Shown here one piece after another: positions 58,850-60,890 of a stretch of 60,890 nucleotides of DNA. Below the pieces are notes generated by a model that was not told where the DNA came from, ran no database searches, and saw nothing but the letters and a program-made list of their open reading frames with translations. The translations under genes were made by a program, and so were the position numbers. Positions within the stretch are counted from its first letter, which is position 1; each line of letters begins with the position of its first letter. Origin of the DNA: Synechococcales cyanobacterium M55_K2018_004 (GTDB lineage: Bacteria; Cyanobacteriota; Cyanobacteriia; Elainellales; Elainellaceae); NCBI GenBank assembly GCA_015295905.1, contig DVEB01000267.1:1-60890 (forward strand), read 5' to 3'.

Positions 58850-60741
58850 AACTGAAGCGAGTTATCATCCCAAGTAGATTGGACGTAGATTACAGGGTTA
58901 CTACCACGATACGCAAACACTCACGGTTTAATTTCAACGACTATTCCAACGGGTTGGTCTTGCTGCTGCTGACCGGCCTGCTGGTGGTGCTGATGGGGCT
59001 GCTTGCTTCGCCTGCCGCAACGGTTTTTCTGTTTGGCGAATCTCGACCTCAATTGTTGACCGATCCGTTTCTGCAACTGCCCACAGCAGATTCAGTACGC
59101 GTGGTCTGGTTTACAGAATTCGCTGGCACTCAGCATCGCGTGGAGTACGGCGACAATTTGCAGCACCAGGCGATCGCCCAGACTACGAAGCTAAGCCGCA
59201 TGCGGGAAGACCAGAAATCGCGGGTGGGTGCGCAAGTCGAAGATGGGCAGGTCTACCAGCGGCCCGTAGCTCGCAACATCTGGCGGCATGAGGCGATCGT
59301 GTCTGGTCTGACAGCGGGTGTGCGAGTGCCCTACCGAGTGGTGAGTCAGCGGGACGATGGACGATGGGTTAAGAGCGATCGCTTTACCCTGACTGCCCTC
59401 CCCCCTGCCGGACAACCCCTCAAGATTCTGCTGACCTCCGACCATCAACAGATGCCCCTTACTGCCACGAACTTGCAGAAGGTGGTGGAAACCGTGGGTC
59501 AAGTAGATGCCGTGTTTCTTGCAGGAGATCTGGTCAATATTCCCGATCGCGCCTCCGAGTGGTTTGACGAAAATCAGGGAGGAGCCTTTTTCCCCTCGCT
59601 CCAGGGGCGAGCCAACCGGACAATAGAACGGCAGGGCACAACCACGACCTACCGGGGCGGAGCCATCATCCAATCGGCTCCGCTGTTCCCTGCCACCGGA
59701 AACCATGAAGTAATGGGGCGATTTTCGCTGGAAACGGGACTGAATGAGCAGTACAACGACCCCTATCCCCTAGCGGAGGCCGCCAGAATTTACCTCAAGC
59801 AAGCAAACAGGATCAACCCCAACAATGATCCCAACGTTCGCGCCGCTTGGCTGAAGGACCATTCCTTCAATACCGATAGCTTCGAGGAAATCTTTTCTCT
59901 ACCCTCCGAAAGTCCAGGAGGCGAAAAATACTTTGCCCTCACCTTTGGCGATGTGCGGTTGATCTCGCTCTACGCCACCAATATCTGGCGTGTCCCTAGC
60001 CTCAACCCCGATGCCCGTGGCAAATATCGGGAGCGCGACGAAGACTTGACTAACTCAGAGAACTGGGGCTTTGGACAACACATCTTTGAACCGATTTCCA
60101 AAGGTAGCCCCCAATACAACTGGTTGCAAGCAGAACTGGCCAGCCCTGCCTTTCGTCAGGCCAAATACAGGGTGGTGATGTTCCATCATCCTGCCCACTC
60201 CCTGGGGGACAATATTGTTCCAGCCTACACAGATCCCGTGCAATTCATCGATCGGGATGAGCAAAACCAAATCCAGTCCGTTCGGTACGAGTATCCGTTA
60301 CAGAACGATTACCTGATGCGAGACGTGCTCCCACTGTTGGAACAAGCTGGTGTGCAATTGGTTTTCTACGGACATGACCACGTTTGGAATCGCTTCATTG
60401 GTCCCGGCAACGTCAATTACCTGGAATCTTCAAACGTTGGCAACACTTACAATGCTTTTCTGGGGAAGAAGCGCCGTGCCGTACCAATTGGCTTCCGCGA
60501 AAAGTATCCTGCCACGGGCGACCCCAACGGTTTGCTGCCTATTTTCCCTAACCTCAGACCCTTCCTCGATGAGGCCGGGCGACCTCTGCCCTACCTCGCC
60601 AGCAACGACATCACGGCCTTCAGCATCTTGGACACTGGCACGGGGACGGTCAGCAGTTATGCATTCGATGCCCGTCAGCCCAACTCGGCTGTCTTTAAGT
60701 TTGATGAGTTTCCGCTGATTGTCCCCAAGGCAGAGGGGTAA
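58792..60741 (+). CDS. Membrane-anchored metallophosphoesterase (purple-acid-phosphatase-like)
   Basis: Up to 649 residues; the frame opens at a TTG inside a family A copy. The true start is more likely TTG 58879 or an internal site, as no good ATG precedes the membrane helix (about 52-75 from 58792, GLVLLLLTGLLVVLMGLLAS). A fibronectin-like N-domain (about 85-200) precedes the phosphoesterase core: TSDHQQ, LAGDLVN, ATGNHEVM, MFHHPAH and FYGHDHVWNR, the full two-metal set. It is probably exposed to the periplasm, releasing phosphate from esters. Independent of the lipoprotein phosphoesterase at 29375. Confidence 0.88.
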   Translation: MLWASRTAKRGFQRIPNARELKRVIIPSRLDVDYRVTTTIRKHSRFNFNDYSNGLVLLLLTGLLVVLMGLLASPAATVFLFGESRPQLLTDPFLQLPTADSVRVVWFTEFAGTQHRVEYGDNLQHQAIAQTTKLSRMREDQKSRVGAQVEDGQVYQRPVARNIWRHEAIVSGLTAGVRVPYRVVSQRDDGRWVKSDRFTLTALPPAGQPLKILLTSDHQQMPLTATNLQKVVETVGQVDAVFLAGDLVNIPDRASEWFDENQGGAFFPSLQGRANRTIERQGTTTTYRGGAIIQSAPLFPATGNHEVMGRFSLETGLNEQYNDPYPLAEAARIYLKQANRINPNNDPNVRAAWLKDHSFNTDSFEEIFSLPSESPGGEKYFALTFGDVRLISLYATNIWRVPSLNPDARGKYRERDEDLTNSENWGFGQHIFEPISKGSPQYNWLQAELASPAFRQAKYRVVMFHHPAHSLGDNIVPAYTDPVQFIDRDEQNQIQSVRYEYPLQNDYLMRDVLPLLEQAGVQLVFYGHDHVWNRFIGPGNVNYLESSNVGNTYNAFLGKKRRAVPIGFREKYPATGDPNGLLPIFPNLRPFLDEAGRPLPYLASNDITAFSILDTGTGTVSSYAFDARQPNSAVFKFDEFPLIVPKAEG

Positions 60742-60754
60742 AAGTAACGTGAAT

Positions 60755-60849
60755 GATATGGCGCTACGCGCTCATGATGTCAAACGCTTTGTGTGGGAAA
60801 CTCTGCTGCGCAAAGCTTTCCACACAAAGCGCTGTCTTAATCTATGCAC
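60755..60849. repeat. Family C element, full copy
   Basis: Head GATATGGCGCTACGCGCTCA, hairpin CGCTTTGTGTGGGAAA.../...TTTCCACACAAAGCG, tail CTTAATCTATG. A family A end AACGTGAAT lies just before it, at 60745. Confidence 0.8.
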
Positions 60850-60890
60850 GTTACGCAGTGACCCAAAACCCTTGCTGTTCCGTGCGCGAC
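60850..60890. repeat. Family A element, cut by window end
   Basis: CACGTTACGCAGTGACCC then CCCTTGCTGTTCCGTGCGCG; the element continues outside the window. Confidence 0.65.

Noticed and set aside
1-60890. Complete insertion sequence or prophage
   Set aside because: No transposase, integrase, capsid or tail gene was found on either strand; only short non-coding elements.

Overview
The window is chromosomal DNA from a cyanobacterium. The evidence is the very frequent HIP1-type octamer GCGATCGC, plastid/cyanobacterial genes (ycf46, ycf35, a CBS-CP12 fusion, petRP-like copper regulators, DUF1400 and TIGR00303 proteins) and a cyanobacterial gas vesicle cluster. I cannot name the species. There are no rRNA genes, prophages, CRISPR arrays or intact insertion sequences. 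About 44 protein genes and one tRNA-Gly(GCC) are supported.

Layout. 0.1-7.6 kb: RHH-like protein, Ycf46 AAA ATPase, Ycf35, inositol-phosphatase family enzyme, Crp/Fnr regulator, M61 peptidase, TPR protein. 7.8-16.4 kb: remnant of a Ser/Thr kinase gene, aspartate ammonia-lyase, a nucleotidyl-cyclase-domain protein, MoaD-like protein, citrate synthase, VOC protein, tRNA-Gly, amidohydrolase. 16.6-24.5 kb: a large repeat-containing membrane protein, Hsp33, leucyl aminopeptidase, an exported protein and a polytopic HCxGMCGP/ferric-reductase-like fusion. 25.1-32.5 kb: BlaI/BlaR-type pair (probable petR-petP), CBS-CP12, phosphatase, 2OG oxygenase, lipoprotein phosphoesterase, ureidoglycolate-lyase family protein, GpsA. 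33.4-39.1 kb: gas vesicle cluster gvpA-C-N-J-K-F-G. 39.2-50.4 kb: DUF4349 lipoprotein, glycosidase-like lipoprotein, an alpha/beta-hydrolase fused to a solute-binding domain, AI-2E-type permease, DUF2232 + TIGR00303 pair, DUF309. 50.8-54.4 kb: LptA-like, LptB and LptF/G proteins (lipopolysaccharide export) plus a Pro-rich membrane protein. 54.4-60.7 kb: isocitrate dehydrogenase, NarL-type response regulator, Uma2 protein, membrane-anchored phosphoesterase.

The most unusual features are these. (1) Intergenic DNA is crowded with a double-hairpin element of about 125 bp (called family A here; more than 20 copies or fragments). It has imperfect terminal inverted repeats AACGT(G/C)A(A/G)TTC, and three copies are flanked by exact 7-bp direct repeats, so it looks like a non-autonomous mobile element (MITE). 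Four other palindromic families (B-E) occur, and family C nearly always touches a family A copy. (2) gvpC is frameshifted, and the displaced 3' part encodes a winged-helix-like domain also found at the C-terminus of GvpN (21 of 44 aligned residues identical by eye). (3) Perfect short tandem duplications (10-21 bp, two copies) recur in intergenic DNA.

Together the genes cover central carbon metabolism and its redox/energy control (gltA, icd, CBS-CP12, gpsA), copper-dependent electron-carrier choice (petRP), envelope biogenesis (lpt genes) and buoyancy (gvp). Start codons were moved downstream from the longest ORF where a ribosome-binding site or family alignment knowledge favours it; each case is stated.
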